Positions 35,886 to 47,830 of a DNA stretch of 64,000 nt are shown here, piece by piece. Under the pieces are notes generated by a model. It had not been told where the DNA came from. It was given only the letters and a program-made list of their open reading frames with translations, and searched no databases. Positions within the stretch are counted from its first letter, which is position 1. Each line of letters opens with the position of its first letter. The position numbers and the translations under genes were made by a program. Source of the stretch: Escarpia spicata (Eukaryota; Annelida; Polychaeta; Sabellida; Siboglinidae); the NCBI GenBank assembly GCA_963995525.1, contig OZ023207.1:30960106-31024105 (forward strand), given 5' to 3'.

Positions 35886-36838
35886 GCACTGATTCCATGT
35901 CTTGATACCTTACAATTCATACAGCATGCTTCGAGGGCGGGTAATTTGTCCACAATTTCATCCATACATAATTTGCACATGAATCTTTGTACCTTTAACG
36001 TGAACTTGTAAAGACAACATAAATCTTATAAATATATTCACCACAGGTGCATATTCCCAGAACACCTACCAGTCCCGCATTCCAAGGAGTTGTGTTACTT
36101 CAAACAAACCTATTTATATTTGCCCTAGACAAGAGGCTGACACTTGCCTCCAGTTAAATGTCAAACGCAAGATTTAGGACAGGTTTTTTTGGCCTAGTTC
36201 AAACACTCTCTCTGGTTGTGTGTCACTTGTGCACCTGGAGTTGTCACCTGTTTGCTCAGGCTGGTGTGACAGCCTTCAGAAGGTGTCACCTATTTGTGGG
36301 TGTAACAGATAAATGTATCATGGTGACATCTTAGGATATTAAATGCATAGATTTAGTTGGTTGGATCACAATTAAATGTCCATTTGGGAGTTTCACCATA
36401 TATAGACCTGTATATTTTATACATATGACTTACTGGGATACAGTGTTTATTGAGGTTATGTAGAGGGTGCCTGGTAGACAAGTATGACCCCTTTTCCCTT
36501 GTGTTTTATATACTGTAAACATATGACAGTCGGTATGCTGTAATTCAATATAACAGCAATCAAGGGTTTTTTGGTAAATGACTAGCAACATTGAAGAAGG
36601 ATGATTATTATATATGTACAACATTTTTTCGTACATAACAAGTGTGGTCCATCAATCTGTAATCTGGATGTACCTGGCTGTGCACAAGATGTTGACTATT
36701 GTATATACTATATGTGCACAGTGGCAATCCCTGTGTTAATAAATTTGATTGCCCAATACCAGCCTACCCAATAGTTGGTGTAAATTCAGTACAAACAAAG
36801 AAAGGGCTGCATGAACATATTCATTACACAGATACACC
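35886..36838. other. Noncoding DNA, no gene supported
   Basis: No supported coding or RNA gene. A cluster of TGTCACCTG/GGTGTCACC words lies at 36225-36305. Confidence 0.5.
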
Positions 36839-36862
36839 GGGGGGGGGGGGGGGGGGGGGGGG
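36839..36862 (+). repeat. Poly-G run of 24
   Basis: An uninterrupted run of 24 G follows ATACACC. It could form a G-quadruplex. Run length is also prone to assembly error. Confidence 0.9.
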
Positions 36863-36924
36863 TTTACAGAGTGGAGTAGTACACAAAATGACTGGTCACA
36901 GCAAAGAGAGTATTACTATTAATC

Positions 36925-37255
36925 CGCAAAGTTGTGAAATGGAAGTTTGTACCTTTTTGAATCCACAGATCACAAGCTTTAGAATGATACCCATTTGTTG
37001 AAATATCTTCAGTACTGGGTGTTTAAAAATGCAAAATGGAAGCAAACTTATAAAATGACATTTTGAGAGGTGTTGGCATTTCGATTCATATTGTATCTAT
37101 ATTGTTTTTTAATATGTGGGTTCGTAAATTGCTGTATATTAATAGTTTTGGATTACTTGCCAAAGAAAATAATCTGGACATTGGAATCTTGATGGCGTTA
37201 TATAATTGTTTTGCCAAAATCACAAAATTGATGACTCAGTAGACATAATATCAAG
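36925..37255 (+). repeat. Dispersed repeat family B, copy 4
   Basis: TTTTTGAATCCACAGATCA, TTGTTGAAATATCTTCAG, TGACATTTTGAGA, TTGGATTACTTGCC and AATTGATGACTCAGTAGAC match the copy at 18135-18597 along its length. A (TA)n run follows at 37396-37421. Confidence 0.7.
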
Positions 37256-37390
37256 GTGACAATAAAGGAGAATTACACAGATTAATAGGTAATAATAAGA
37301 GAAAACTTATATATGTTGTGTAATTTAGTAAAAAATAAGGTTAATGTATTTATGACAAAATAATATAAAACTCAGCTCAGATACTTCAGC

Positions 37391-37426
<36 letters not shown>

Positions 37427-37547
37427 TATGTTAATATATTACCTGGTTCTCACACATTTATCTAGTATCTATTTTATTTAAATAAATATTTTGCAACTTA
37501 ATATTGACACATCAAAACAAGATGTTTTAAATGACCTTCACCTTTGG

Positions 37548-37697
37548 GATGGGCCAAAGTGACCTGCATAGCAAGGTGACCTTATTAGCAGGACTAATCT
37601 CCTACACTTCACTGTTACAAAGACTCTCCCTGGACGGTGACCTTAATTGTCGGGTGGCTGTATTACAGAGGTTATCAGCTGATCATCAAGCAAGGTT
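37548..37697 (-). mobile_element. Dispersed pogo/Tigger-like relic, copy 4
   Basis: Read on the minus strand it starts TACAGTTGAACCTTGC and continues through CTGTAATACAGCCACCC, AATTAAGGTCACC, ATTAGTCCTGCTAATAAGG and CAGGTCACTTTGGCCCA. This is the same order as the copy at 9953-10110. ATTAGTCCTGCTAATA links it to the 78-bp tandem unit at 2067-2300. Confidence 0.65.
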
Positions 37698-38449
37698 CAA
37701 CTGTACATAAACAACACACAGAAAACAGTGCTCATGTGTATATGCAATTCATAATTTCACAAATGATGACTTGTGACTTTACCAGGAAATGGGCAAACAT
37801 GCTTGTGAAATCCCTGAACACAAAAGGACACAGAACAAAACCGTACCCGCATACAAAATAAACCACAAAGCCAACGACAGCCAAAATTATGTAATACTGA
37901 AAAAAATCATTTTAAATATACCTTCTCAGCATGGCTGGGTGATGTGACCACAATGTGACCACATAATAATATATCAGTACAGTAGGGTATTAACCCCTCA
38001 CAGTGTACCCTGTAGTTGACAAGGTAACCAGAGCTGGGTGAATGCTCAATATTATTGAAGTGACAAGACAGGGAACTCAGCCACTGGCAATGGCCTGGGG
38101 TGATTAATTAATGTCATTCATACTTCTATAGAAAGTTGACTATTTGCCCTCAGGTCACCTGATGTCACCAGGCAAGTATGCTAGTGACTACATATATTAA
38201 CCCGCAGTCACCGGGGGACCATTTCAAGAAGCTCATAAGAAAAATAAATCATTAATCAATTAAAATATGTTAAAGCTAAGCAGCGTTTTCAAGTTGTTAT
38301 TTACTTAAGATGACTAGACTAAAACACTACATACCAACAAGCACCCTAACGATAATATATTATTCGCTATTTATGTCACACCTTGTTAGTTTGGGGTGGC
38401 AAAATAAACAAATAAATAAACAAAGTAATTAGATCTCATACAGTAAATA
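37698..38449. other. Noncoding DNA, no gene supported
   Basis: No coding or RNA gene can be supported. An (AAATA/AAAC)n tract at 38403-38422 precedes the next RT relic. Confidence 0.5.
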
Positions 38450-38802
38450 ATCCACACAGTACACCTTTATTTAAAGAACTAGAACTATTAAAAACAGACA
38501 ACCTTTTTAAACTGCCATGCATGACATGTTTCTGCAGATATAAAAATGGAACCGTTTCAGATTACTTTAAAGACATGTTCACTGCTAATGAAAATGTATC
38601 AAATAGACCAAAAAGACAACGAAAGGCACCCCAATCCTTTACCGATACCATAAATAATTTCCCCAAAAACTACGACTGTAACTTCCAAATTAAACAAACT
38701 AATACAATATATTGCCACCTTTGTATTAGACACACTGTACCACAATTACTTCAAGAAAACTTTCTTCCACAAATTGCCATGGAGAAAATTAATAAATTGT
38801 AA
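38450..38802 (+). pseudogene. Non-LTR RT C-terminal fragment (jockey-like)
   Basis: The plus strand encodes NNPHSTPLFKELELLKTDNL then FCRYKNGTVSDYF, followed by a basic segment and a stop at 38802. The pattern 'HS.PLF..L..LK..DL......Y....G..P..F' is the C-terminal region of jockey/CR1-type elements, comparable with the relic at 33590-34325. The noncoding 3' tail runs to about 39010 and ends near AATAAACTTCACTTCATT. Confidence 0.6.
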
Positions 38803-39459
38803 CTCCTCATTTTTATAAATGTACACTCCAGTCAAACAGCACCAATAATGACTACTGCACCATCATTTTATGCAGTGATAGGGAGGTTTGCACGATAGCG
38901 ATCTCTCAGGTCTTAGTGTGGCCTGGATCATTAAGACCATGCAACATGTGTACAAACTGTCATTTAATTCTGTATGTGCGTATGATGATCTAAACAAATA
39001 AACTTCACTTCATTGTCATATCATGGAGGACACTATTTCCGTGACACTCCAGTGAAAGAGTCCCATTGGCGCATCATGGTGTTGACAGTTTTCAATATAC
39101 AGGAGCACTGTTAAGGAGCAACTTTAAAGAGCAAAATCAGGCTCATGAGCTCATACAAATGTTAGTGAAATGGTCCTTAGATCACAAGCCTTGGGGTCAG
39201 ACCACTATTTTCATAGGTATGATACATTGATAAACATACACATACATACAATTTGTATGCACTTCTCATTAATGGTCATCGTTAAATCATGTCATCAAAA
39301 CATATATATAAATATGTTAATGTCTGAACCACCCAATTTCATGAATACCCGTTTGTAATAATATTTTATTTATTATATAATTTTTTTATGAGTATTAGCA
39401 TTGTCATAATTGAAATTATATAATTGATTTGAACATCTGTGACCTGCAACAGCTAACCA
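38803..39459. other. 3' tail of RT relic and noncoding DNA
   Basis: The first 200 bases look like the 3' untranslated tail of the upstream retroelement relic. The rest shows no supported feature. Confidence 0.45.
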
Positions 39460-39800
39460 GGTGTTAAGTCGCATTGGTGTAATCTGCACATGAGCCAAAA
39501 ATAGCTGTCTTGGCCATGTCTCAGTCCCATCAATTGTGTGAGTTTGTCACAGAAATGCATACCCTATAATCAAATATTTTCGGTTCAGTTCCCTCAACCA
39601 AAAATCCAAAACTACCAAAACACAAAACGTATGGTCGCTGTGGTCATTGGCTTTTCAAGTGTACGCCAATTTTAAACCTATTTTACTAAAAACATTTCTT
39701 TTTAAGAGTCTTTTCAAGCAATAAATCACAAACCACTGAAGATATTTCAACAAATGGGGTATAATTTTAATTTAAAACTTATAATATGTAATGTAAAAAC
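39460..39800 (-). repeat. Dispersed repeat family B, copy 5
   Basis: On the minus strand: GTTGAAATATCTTCAGTGG, GTATGCATTTCTGTGACA, AATTGATGGGACTGAGACA and AAGACAGCTATTTTTGGCTC, in the order of the copy at 18135. Confidence 0.65.
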
Positions 39801-40555
39801 TCTACTTCACAATTTTATAACTTAGTACTTACTTTGCTGCAGTCACACTTTACATCAACAATTACCTGTTATCATTATCAATGTCATAATAAAAATGATT
39901 TTACTGTGTACTTCCAATGGGAGAAAACAGGTACACTGGACAAGCGTTAATGGCAAAGGATTGAAATATCTAGTGTACACTGGCAACAGATCACTAGTTA
40001 GTTTTCCATTGCAGATATTACAGTCCCCAATGATGGCCATATTCCTGTTCACAAATAACTTTCTACACAACTAAACATTCTTACAACAAAACATTAATTT
40101 AGTCAACTCATACTCACTTGAGCTTTCCTAAGGATGACTAGAAGAAGATCTATGGTGAACTGTGCTGTGGGGACCGTATCAGCACATCAGCTCTTCAAAA
40201 CTGATTTCACCATTCAACAATGATCTAGTAGATATATATAATTCAAAAAACAGCAGAATGCAACACTTTAAATTGAACCCCGGATTCTCTTTCTATAAAT
40301 GAGCCCATTGCCTTACTGAAACAGGCCCCTGGTCCCTGGCCACAATAATTTTTATGTCCCAAACATTCCACAATTTAAAGGCAGATGGAAGTCCTAAACC
40401 TTAGGGACAGTGACAGGGATGGGCTGCAGGAGGAATGTGACAGTTGGATGACAGAGAGGACACCGGAAGACAGTTTGGTGGTTTGAGAAGTTCACTCCTA
40501 GATTCCAACAGGCAGCTGCTCCTGTCCTTTCTATGGGAAAACCTAGGTGGTGATT
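39801..40555. other. Noncoding DNA, no gene supported
   Basis: A tRNA-like fragment, AAATTGAACCCCGGATTCTC, at 40271 is too incomplete to call. No gene is seen. Confidence 0.45.
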
Positions 40556-41629
40556 AGGGACTTAGCCAGAGACCAGTCTGCCTGTCTTCAAGACTGGCCA
40601 AGATAGGTAATTACAACTCATAAGACTGGTGGTATTTAGAGGGGGTTAGCTGGTCACTAGATTAAATGAACTAATAGGTCTCAGTCTAAATGCCCATATT
40701 AATGACTATCATTGGCCCAACTGGTAGTGAAATGAATCAATTGGATCAGTATTAATTAAATAGGCGGCTTGAGTGACCCAGGTTTGTCACTGAAAAAACT
40801 AGACTGGCCAATACTGGTTGTGATTGACCTCCATGCAAGCCATGTGTATGCTAAAAGGCACTTTTGATTAATTCAAAACTGGCAAAAAATGATTTCTGGT
40901 TAATGGCCTGGTGGGGATCTAGACATCTGTACAAGGTGGAAAGCCTTGTTTTCATAACATTCTGGTCTAAATCATTATTTTTGGACAGGTCATAAACTCC
41001 TAAATTATATTATGTCAAAATGTGCTTCAGTAAGGCCACTAAAGAGTATTAAAACTATTATGTTGAAAATGTTTTTAGATTATCTTCATCAAAATATTTT
41101 GCTTTTTCAATTTCAATTAAATTTAACAACACTTACTAATCAATGTGGAGTCATTTAAATGATACAATGTGTTCCCACATTGTTGTCCAGTGGCAGAGAT
41201 GTACAATGTTAAAACTTTCAATTATTAATCCAATTAAACCAATTTTTGTATTGCGATATAATTTTTTTTAGATTATCACGTTATAAAAAAATATGCCTGC
41301 ACATCAGGCCCTTAGGCAGAAATAATTGTTTTGCTAGTCTTGAATGAATAAAAATGTGAAACGGCCTGCATGGAAGCCAATCACATGAATCACAGCCATT
41401 GTTGCCCAGTTTATTTTTTAATAACAAACCAGTGTCATTTGAGACATTTATTTAATTAATACTGATCCGTTTTATTAGTTTCACTACCCTTAGACTTGGA
41501 ACTATTAGTTAATCTAGTTGCCAGCTGGCCATCTCTATATTCCACCAGTCTTATCAGTTGTCAATACCAGTCTTGGCCAGTCATCTGCCAGTCTTCAAGA
41601 CTGACTGACTGGTCTCTGGCTAAGCCCCT
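40556..41629. mobile_element. MITE-like DNA transposon with about 200-bp inverted repeats
   Basis: The left arm begins AGGGACTTAGCCAGAGACCA. The right arm, reverse-complemented, begins AGGGGCTTAGCCAGAGACCA. The arms then share GTCTTGAAGACTGGC-type, CTTATGAGTTGT/CTTATCAGTTGT, CTAGATTAA, GGTAGTGAAA and GGATCAGTATTAATTAA segments (40556-40765 with 41452-41629), with indels. The interior has no transposase. The ends resemble hAT-type CAG(G)GG..TAGCCAG sequences. It is a non-autonomous element of about 1.07 kb. Confidence 0.75.
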
Positions 41630-42260
41630 GCTGCACGTCATGCAGTGTATGGCGAGAGGATGGTGGGCACCTCCTTGTAGGATTATGCAGGAACAACGAG
41701 AGGAAACAGCTTCCTGCTGGTCTGGCAGGAAATCACCAGTGTATACAAATTACAATGCATCTATATCATTGTTTGTTTAATTATCCTGCTCCGATTTTGA
41801 AACAACATCTCCCGGTGGGTTCAGTGATTGACATATCTTAGGTACACACATTTGCCAGGAGCAAGAAAATACCTACCATATCTCTGTTTCACTGTTTGTG
41901 GCATAACCCATGTACCTGCATTATCAGTTGTTTTTTTATCACACATAACCCAACTCCAAAAACAATGCCTACCTCACCTAACCTTGTATGCAGAAAATGT
42001 TAACACATTTTATATGAACAATTGTAGACATCCGACGTGTAAAATTGACTAATCTTCAATTTATATAATTCTTTTAAAATAAAATGGCTTGACCGATGTT
42101 CAAACATAGTCACTCCATGACTAAGAAGGTGTAGCGGACAGTACAAAGGTGTACAGTACAATATACATATATTATTATATCAATCGGCACTGGACGTGGT
42201 CAACATTGCTCCTACTATTTATAGGGGTGATTATTGGGAAGTTTTTCTGTTGCAATAGTT
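41630..42260. other. Noncoding DNA, no gene supported
   Basis: Open frames at 41496-41780 and 41828-42052 have no recognisable domain, and the first overlaps the transposon arm. Confidence 0.5.
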
Positions 42261-42264
42261 TTAT

Positions 42265-42364
42265 TACTATTGCAATACTATTAGTTATGACAGACATACT
42301 ATTGCAATACAATTGCAACCCTATTGTATTACAATGGTATGTCTGTCATAACTATTACAATAGT
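42265..42364. repeat. Hairpin-forming inverted repeat, about 40-bp arms
   Basis: AGTTATGACAGACATACTAT on the left pairs with ATGGTATGTCTGTCATAACT on the right, extended by ACTATTG/CAATAGT and TGCAATACA/TGTATTACA segments. The whole 100 bases fold into one long hairpin with a short loop. It could be a tiny palindromic MITE or a hairpin RNA precursor. Nothing shows that it is transcribed. Confidence 0.75.
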
Positions 42365-43335
42365 ACAATTGTGAGTGTTACAGAATAACAAAAATAACAA
42401 AATCAGCCACAAACCACACCTTATGTGCACTGCACTATGCACTGTAGCGGAGGTTTGCAAATGGTTCAGAATGTGAATCCCCGAATGGCACAGTTGTGGT
42501 CGACTATTCTTCATGTTAACATGAAAAGCAAGTGAAATGCAAATCAAAGTTGATAGACAGGTTAACGAATAACATTATATTGTAGCTGATTTGCTTTGCC
42601 AGCTATCACTACAACTGGCAATTGAGTGTTCTATTGACAGTAACTAGATTGAAACTTAGATTTACTAAACAAATTGGACCAGTCAGAGCTCTCTCTCTCT
42701 ATATATATATATATATCACCTACTATAGAGTAGGGCACCAACTTTACAAAGCAGAAGGTCAGGCTGACCAGTGACGACTGAGTGAACAAAGCAAATATAG
42801 ACCACTGTTAAGACTGTCTAAAGCTGATGGACTCATGTAAAATAAAACCACATAAGACAATTGTTATCTGTCCTTCTGTCATAATCTGTAAACTGAGCTG
42901 AGGTCAAAATGTGACACTAATACTTCTATAGTATCTTTTGTGTGGTCTTCATAATCTATGGCGGTCAAGTGTAAAGTGTGTGTGTGCATGCGTGTGTCTG
43001 AATCTCTGTGTGCACGTGTGTCATTTATGGGTCATTCCATATCTCAAATCAAAGGATATGCAGACATGCTGGGGATCTTGTGAGGTGTCGTTATCTGCTC
43101 ACTATATTTATAATTCAGATTCAGAATCACCATCACACAGCTTCTGCACTGAACCATCTTTATCTTATTTACTCTCTCGTCCACACAGGAAAGTCAATGC
43201 CAACTCAAATGTGTGTCACACATACACACTCACTTGCTGACTAATGACTATTACAATTTGGATTTCCTGTTAACCAAACTTTAATGTCTTGAAAAAAAAC
43301 ATTCAAATGTGAATGACAAGAGACAGTAAGGCAAC
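42365..43335. other. Noncoding DNA, no gene supported
   Basis: It includes a (CT)n(AT)n run at 42689-42716 and a TG-rich tract at 42978-43020. Overlapping open frames at 42938-43244 show no family resemblance. Confidence 0.5.
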
Positions 43336-43339
43336 CATT

Positions 43340-43515
43340 CTGACCAGGATCCTGGAGAAATAACAGGATTCCACCGCCTACAAACTTTGTGTTAAGAGTC
43401 ACATACTCCCACACAGCAAGGAATGACCAATTGTGTTCAGGATCCAGGATCCTAGGTAACAGTTTTAAAACAGGATCCTTGATCCTGGGTGACAGAGTCA
43501 AGGATCCTGGATGAA
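43340..43515. repeat. Cluster of CAGGATCCTGG palindromes
   Basis: GGATCC occurs within palindromic words at about 43348, 43440, 43448, 43474 and 43502 (CAGGATCCTGG, GGATCCAGGATCC, AGGATCCTTGATCC). The spacing is irregular, so this is a palindrome cluster and not a tandem array. No function is assigned. Confidence 0.6.
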
Positions 43516-43668
43516 TGTTGAAGTAATATACGTAATCCTAGTTCCTAACTTCCTCCCAGGAAGTAAAGCAGTGTTAACAAAAACATCGAAACAGGGTAAA
43601 TAAAAAAATTATATTCATGAATATATAACAACAATGATGTAAACGACTAGGTTTTTTGTGATTGACCA

Positions 43669-43765
43669 CAGAAGGGAGGGATTGATGGATGGAGGTAGAG
43701 AGGGGGATGGAGGGGGAGGGAGGAATGGATGGATGGAAGGAGGGAGGTATGGAGGAAGGGAGCCC
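43669..43765 (+). repeat. Polypurine (GGA/GGAT)n tract
   Basis: About 95 bases are almost purely purine on the plus strand (GAAGGGAGGGATTGATGGAT, then GGGGGATGGAGGGGGAGGGA). It could form H-DNA or G-quadruplex structures. It has no coding meaning. Confidence 0.85.
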
Positions 43766-44470
43766 AGTCCAGATTGCACTGCAGAGTGCAATTTTTTTGA
43801 GAACTGTAACAATATTCTCAATAACTGGAGCCTAGCAACTCTGAAATGCACATAAATGGGACACTTGGGTAGGTTTGATGAAACTTACAGTATTCATACA
43901 AATATAACACTGGTAGGTAGACATGTGTATCCAAGTAATACAAGTTACGCAACAAATCAATAAATTTGCCGATATTTGACAGCAATCCTGCATTTACATG
44001 ATGCTGGCATTGCTGGAAACTTAGCAAAGCTTTATACTGATTGTGGCATTGAGGGGGAGAGATTCCAAAGACTGCCTCTGACTCATAACAAGGGATAACT
44101 TACTAAATCTATGTCTCACTCCAAGTATAAGTCACCACTGCACGTCAGGGTTCACATTGTAAATCACAGCTGATGTTATTATGTTGGAGAAGTAGAATTA
44201 GTAGAAACCCACTACCGAAGAATGGACAGACAGGTCATTATTAGGATTTCCTAGAGATGTCCTTTGATATGGTATACGGTTGTCTACATGGTTTCTATGG
44301 TGACAATTGGGTCATTATCAGATTTCTGTATAGTTTTGATGTCGCAAAAGTGTCGTCTGCTCTCTTTGCCAAGAAAATGCTGAACAATTAACTTAAATTT
44401 GAAAATAATTTTTTTTTACAAAACAACAATCTTGAACGGATACTGAAGTACAATAATAATGACTCAATTG
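43766..44470. other. Noncoding DNA, no gene supported
   Basis: No supported feature. It leads into a retroelement tail at its right end. Confidence 0.45.
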
Positions 44471-44474
44471 TGAC

Positions 44475-44680
44475 CATCTAACATGGAATCCCCAAGGCAT
44501 GAGAAAGAGGCAGGCTGAACAACACTCCGGGAAGGGACCTCAAGGCAGCCACCAAGCAAATGGGCTACACCTGAAAACAGCTGGAGAATAGTGTCCAGAA
44601 CAGAGGACTTTGTTGTTGACATGCTACACCCCAGGAGGGGTGATAGGCATAAGTAAGGAAGTAAGTGTGACCTGTGAATA
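44475..44680 (+). pseudogene. Non-LTR retrotransposon C-terminal tail
   Basis: The plus strand reads TWNPQGMRKR, shifts frame to RLNNTPGRDLKAATKQMGYT, meets a stop, then reads KQLENSVQNRG. The pattern 'WNP.GKRKRGRP..TW.RDL....K.MG.TW.QLE..AQ.R..W' is the common C-terminal end of one widespread group of non-LTR retrotransposons. Here it is broken by at least one frameshift and one stop. The upstream RT is missing. Confidence 0.65.
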
Positions 44681-47163
44681 CACTAATTCCTACTGATTCA
44701 GCAAACTATGTACACTGCTCAAGATATATGTGCATGGGGAGGCAGTGTGCATGTTGTAAATAAAGTACCCCTACCCTGTTCAAAGTGAGTGTCTGTATGT
44801 AGGCATGACTTGTATAATGTTTAACTTAATGTAGCAGCTTAGGTTACACTGCAATACATAAGTTGCAATAATGACCATGGTTATTATTTAAGGCTGGGCT
44901 CTGCCATATTAAGACACAATGTTGATATGTTACATTGTAAGACATACCTGGTAGTAATGAGACAATGTTGTTACTGCATATTAAGTACATGTTAAATTGT
45001 TTTATTTCTTTACCAGAAAATGAACTACAATTGTAGTTTGTACACATGATGTAAACACATTAACACTGACTGAAGTGTAAGTCAATTAAAACAAATGAAT
45101 AACCAATTTAAATTAAATAAATCAATGTCTAAACACTGATATGTTCAAACCTGTCTAGTTCTTGGTGGGTTTGTCCCATGTTAATCCATCGATAAAACAA
45201 TGAAATAGTTCACCATAATTTTATTAATTCACAGGCAATCATTGCATAAATATTTACAAATGCTCATCCACATGTGATAAAGCAGCTTCGATCCATGATA
45301 AAGATTACTAAACACAAATATAGTCAGACTTCAGGGTTGCAAACTTGCTAATTAATAATTTCACATGATATCGACAATTTTTCCATATAGTCCATGTAGT
45401 TATTGACATTGCTGGAGTCAAACAACTAAATGGGGGATCACAGTGATGACAGTTAAAAACTACATAGTTCAATATTTATGTGGCATCATAAAATCACATT
45501 TACTGTCTGAATTGCATTTTAAAGAACCACAAATTATAAGTGTAATTTGACAGATAAATATAAATACCAGTATATTGGCATATATATTCAGCATCAATAT
45601 ATATATATATATATATATATAATCAATTTATATGAAAAATGTGTAACGCAGTGTATATTAAACAAATCAATTAGTATGTCTGAATATCACCAACACAATT
45701 ATGACAATGTTCATGAATTTACAATGATGAAATGGTCAGACCATGTAGACCAACCTATAAACACATGATAAAAATATATATATATTACAGTGCTAGTGAA
45801 TCAATGACACTGCTAAAAATGGAAAATTGCAAACCACCATGGATTTCATGAATCATGCTGAGATGTGATATTACTAGCATATATAGATCACCAACACTGG
45901 GTATACACTAGAGTTATTAGCACAAACCGAAACATTATTCTACACAATATATATGGTTTGCATCAATTGGCACTTGATTAGTAAGTCTACAATTGTACAG
46001 GTAAGAAATATATACGTGAGAATGTACATAAACAGCATGCTTAGTATGACAAATTAAGTTGAGAAGGCATAGTTATTGAAAGTATAATTCAGTACAGGAT
46101 ATACTATGTGAGGAAAAAGAATGGTTCAAAGATAAATATTAAAATTCTTGTATTCATAATTTCATATCATCCCAGCATAAACCAGTACATATAAACATTT
46201 AAAGAATAAATGTATTCAACTGCATGATTCTGGAAAGGCAACTGGCTGAAAGGATGCTATGAATAACATAAACAACATTAACTATATCATAATTAATTAT
46301 ACCGTTAATTACAACACATTTGTTGTGCCTTACTTAGCTTTCTTCAATCAACAAGCTATGATGCACAGAGAATGTGATATGCTTAAAAGAGCTCAGATTT
46401 TATGTAAGTCTGATATAGAATAATCAAAATTAGTGAGTCTGAATATACCATCAAACAGTATCAACCATTAAGTTGCGTATGATAATCGTGTACGCCTGAT
46501 GCATGTGTATTCAACTTTGCAAACCGTATTCAACGTTGCATTTGCATTTGTGAAAATTAGGGGATGATCTCATACTCAAGGCTGTCTCTTCTTCCTAGGT
46601 CCTTTTTCATTTATTGTTTTATAATATTACAATGAACATGCTGAGGGAATACTACCTGGGAAATTTAGTTTAATAAGCCCGGAACAGTGTTCACAATTAT
46701 AACTTGCATAATGTTAAAATTGTAAACAAACATTGAAATAGTGAAATGACATGCTATCAAATTGGTAAGCATCCCAACCTGGAAGTATCTTGAAGTTGCC
46801 TAGTTCCCATACTGTTGACAGCAAAGTATGAAAAAGTACAACTGTTCAGCAAAGTTCCTGCTAACAATTAACATACCTGCAACTTTGCTTCATGTTTTTC
46901 CTACCCAAACCTTTGCATTGCCCCGACCAATGTGCAAATTTATAGTTCCCAGTTGGTGTATTACAATCAGAAAAATACTATGTTTATTGGGAGGTGTTTT
47001 TGTTTATTGTTGACGTAGAAAAATTACACAAAAACACATCCCAATGAAACTAATTGTATCTGCGACACTGTATGTAGTTCTGAGATCACCCCTTATAAAT
47101 GGAAGTAATTAACAATCTAGACAACGAAACAAGTATAAAAGTCAACCTACCATAATTGTCTAA
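44681..47163. other. AT-rich DNA downstream of the Rap2 gene, likely 3' UTR/intergenic
   Basis: No coding exon is seen. The part nearest 47163 presumably includes the Rap2 3' UTR (minus strand). AT microsatellites lie at 45597-45620 and 45773-45786. Several TTTATT (AATAAA on the minus strand) signals exist, so the polyadenylation site cannot be fixed. Confidence 0.5.
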
Positions 47164-47703
47164 TCACAACAGGCAGCAACATCCGTTCTTTTCTTTTGAC
47201 GGACTAACGTTCATTTCCCGAACAATCTCAATAAACACTTCATTCACATTCTGCGTGTTTTTTGCCGATGCTTCAAGGAATGGACAGTTCCACTCGTTTG
47301 CCAAGAGAGCACTTTCGTCACTATGCACTTCCCGTTGTGACTCCAAGTCGCATTTATTCCCAACAAGAAGCATCGGAACCTTATCTGTGCCCTTCACTCG
47401 CACAATCTGTTCTTTCATTGAGCGGATGTCCTGAAATGTTTGCATACTTGTGATGCTATACACGATCACAAAACCCTGTCCGTTCTTGATGTACAAATCA
47501 CGCATCGATGCAAACTGTTCCGTGCCTGCTGTATCCAATATCTCGAGCACAGATGGCGCTCCGTCCACTTCGATTTCTTTCCGGTAGAAATCCTCGATCG
47601 TTGGGTCGTATTTCTCCATGAAATTTCCCGATACGAATTTGACGGTGAGGGCACTTTTCCCCACCCCTCCACTGCCTAAAACCACAACTTTGTATTCCCG
47701 CAT
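47164..47703 (-). CDS. RAP2: Rap2-type Ras-family small GTPase, complete coding exon
   Basis: The protein has 179 residues from an ATG in good context (ACAAAATGC) to TGA. All G boxes are present: GSGGVGKS (10-17), effector YDPTIEDFY (32-40), DTAGTEQF (57-64), NKCD (116-119) and SAK (146-148). Thr61 in DTAGTEQ is the Rap hallmark, and Phe39 in [11 protein letters not shown] is typical of Rap2; Rap1 has Ser there. The C-terminus is CCCLL: a CCLL CAAX box whose final Leu predicts geranylgeranylation, with Cys175 as a likely extra acylation site. Length matches the family. It acts as a membrane-bound GTP/GDP switch in adhesion and cytoskeletal signalling. The coding region is uninterrupted, and a 5' UTR intron is likely. 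Confidence 0.96.
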   Translation of the reverse strand: MREYKVVVLGSGGVGKSALTVKFVSGNFMEKYDPTIEDFYRKEIEVDGAPSVLEILDTAGTEQFASMRDLYIKNGQGFVIVYSITSMQTFQDIRSMKEQIVRVKGTDKVPMLLVGNKCDLESQREVHSDESALLANEWNCPFLEASAKNTQNVNEVFIEIVREMNVSPSKEKNGCCCLL

Positions 47704-47830
47704 TTTGTAGCGATATCACACTTCGTAGATTAGTTGCCAAATATTTGTGAATGGCAATTTTTTTCAATCAGATCAGGTGAAGATATCCTAATGTAGGTCG
47801 ACCTTACAATCAGATGACACCACCTGAAAC
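47704..47830 (-). other. Rap2 5' UTR exon segment with splice acceptor
   Basis: On the minus strand, TTTGTTTCAG ends at 47824, a pyrimidine-rich consensus acceptor about 120 bases before the Rap2 ATG. A 5' UTR exon therefore probably starts at 47823 and is spliced to an upstream noncoding exon. Confidence 0.55.

Noticed and set aside
36699..37001. Open frame containing a polyglycine run
   Set aside because: The glycines come from the 24-base poly-G run; the frame lacks any conserved motif and overlaps a dispersed repeat.
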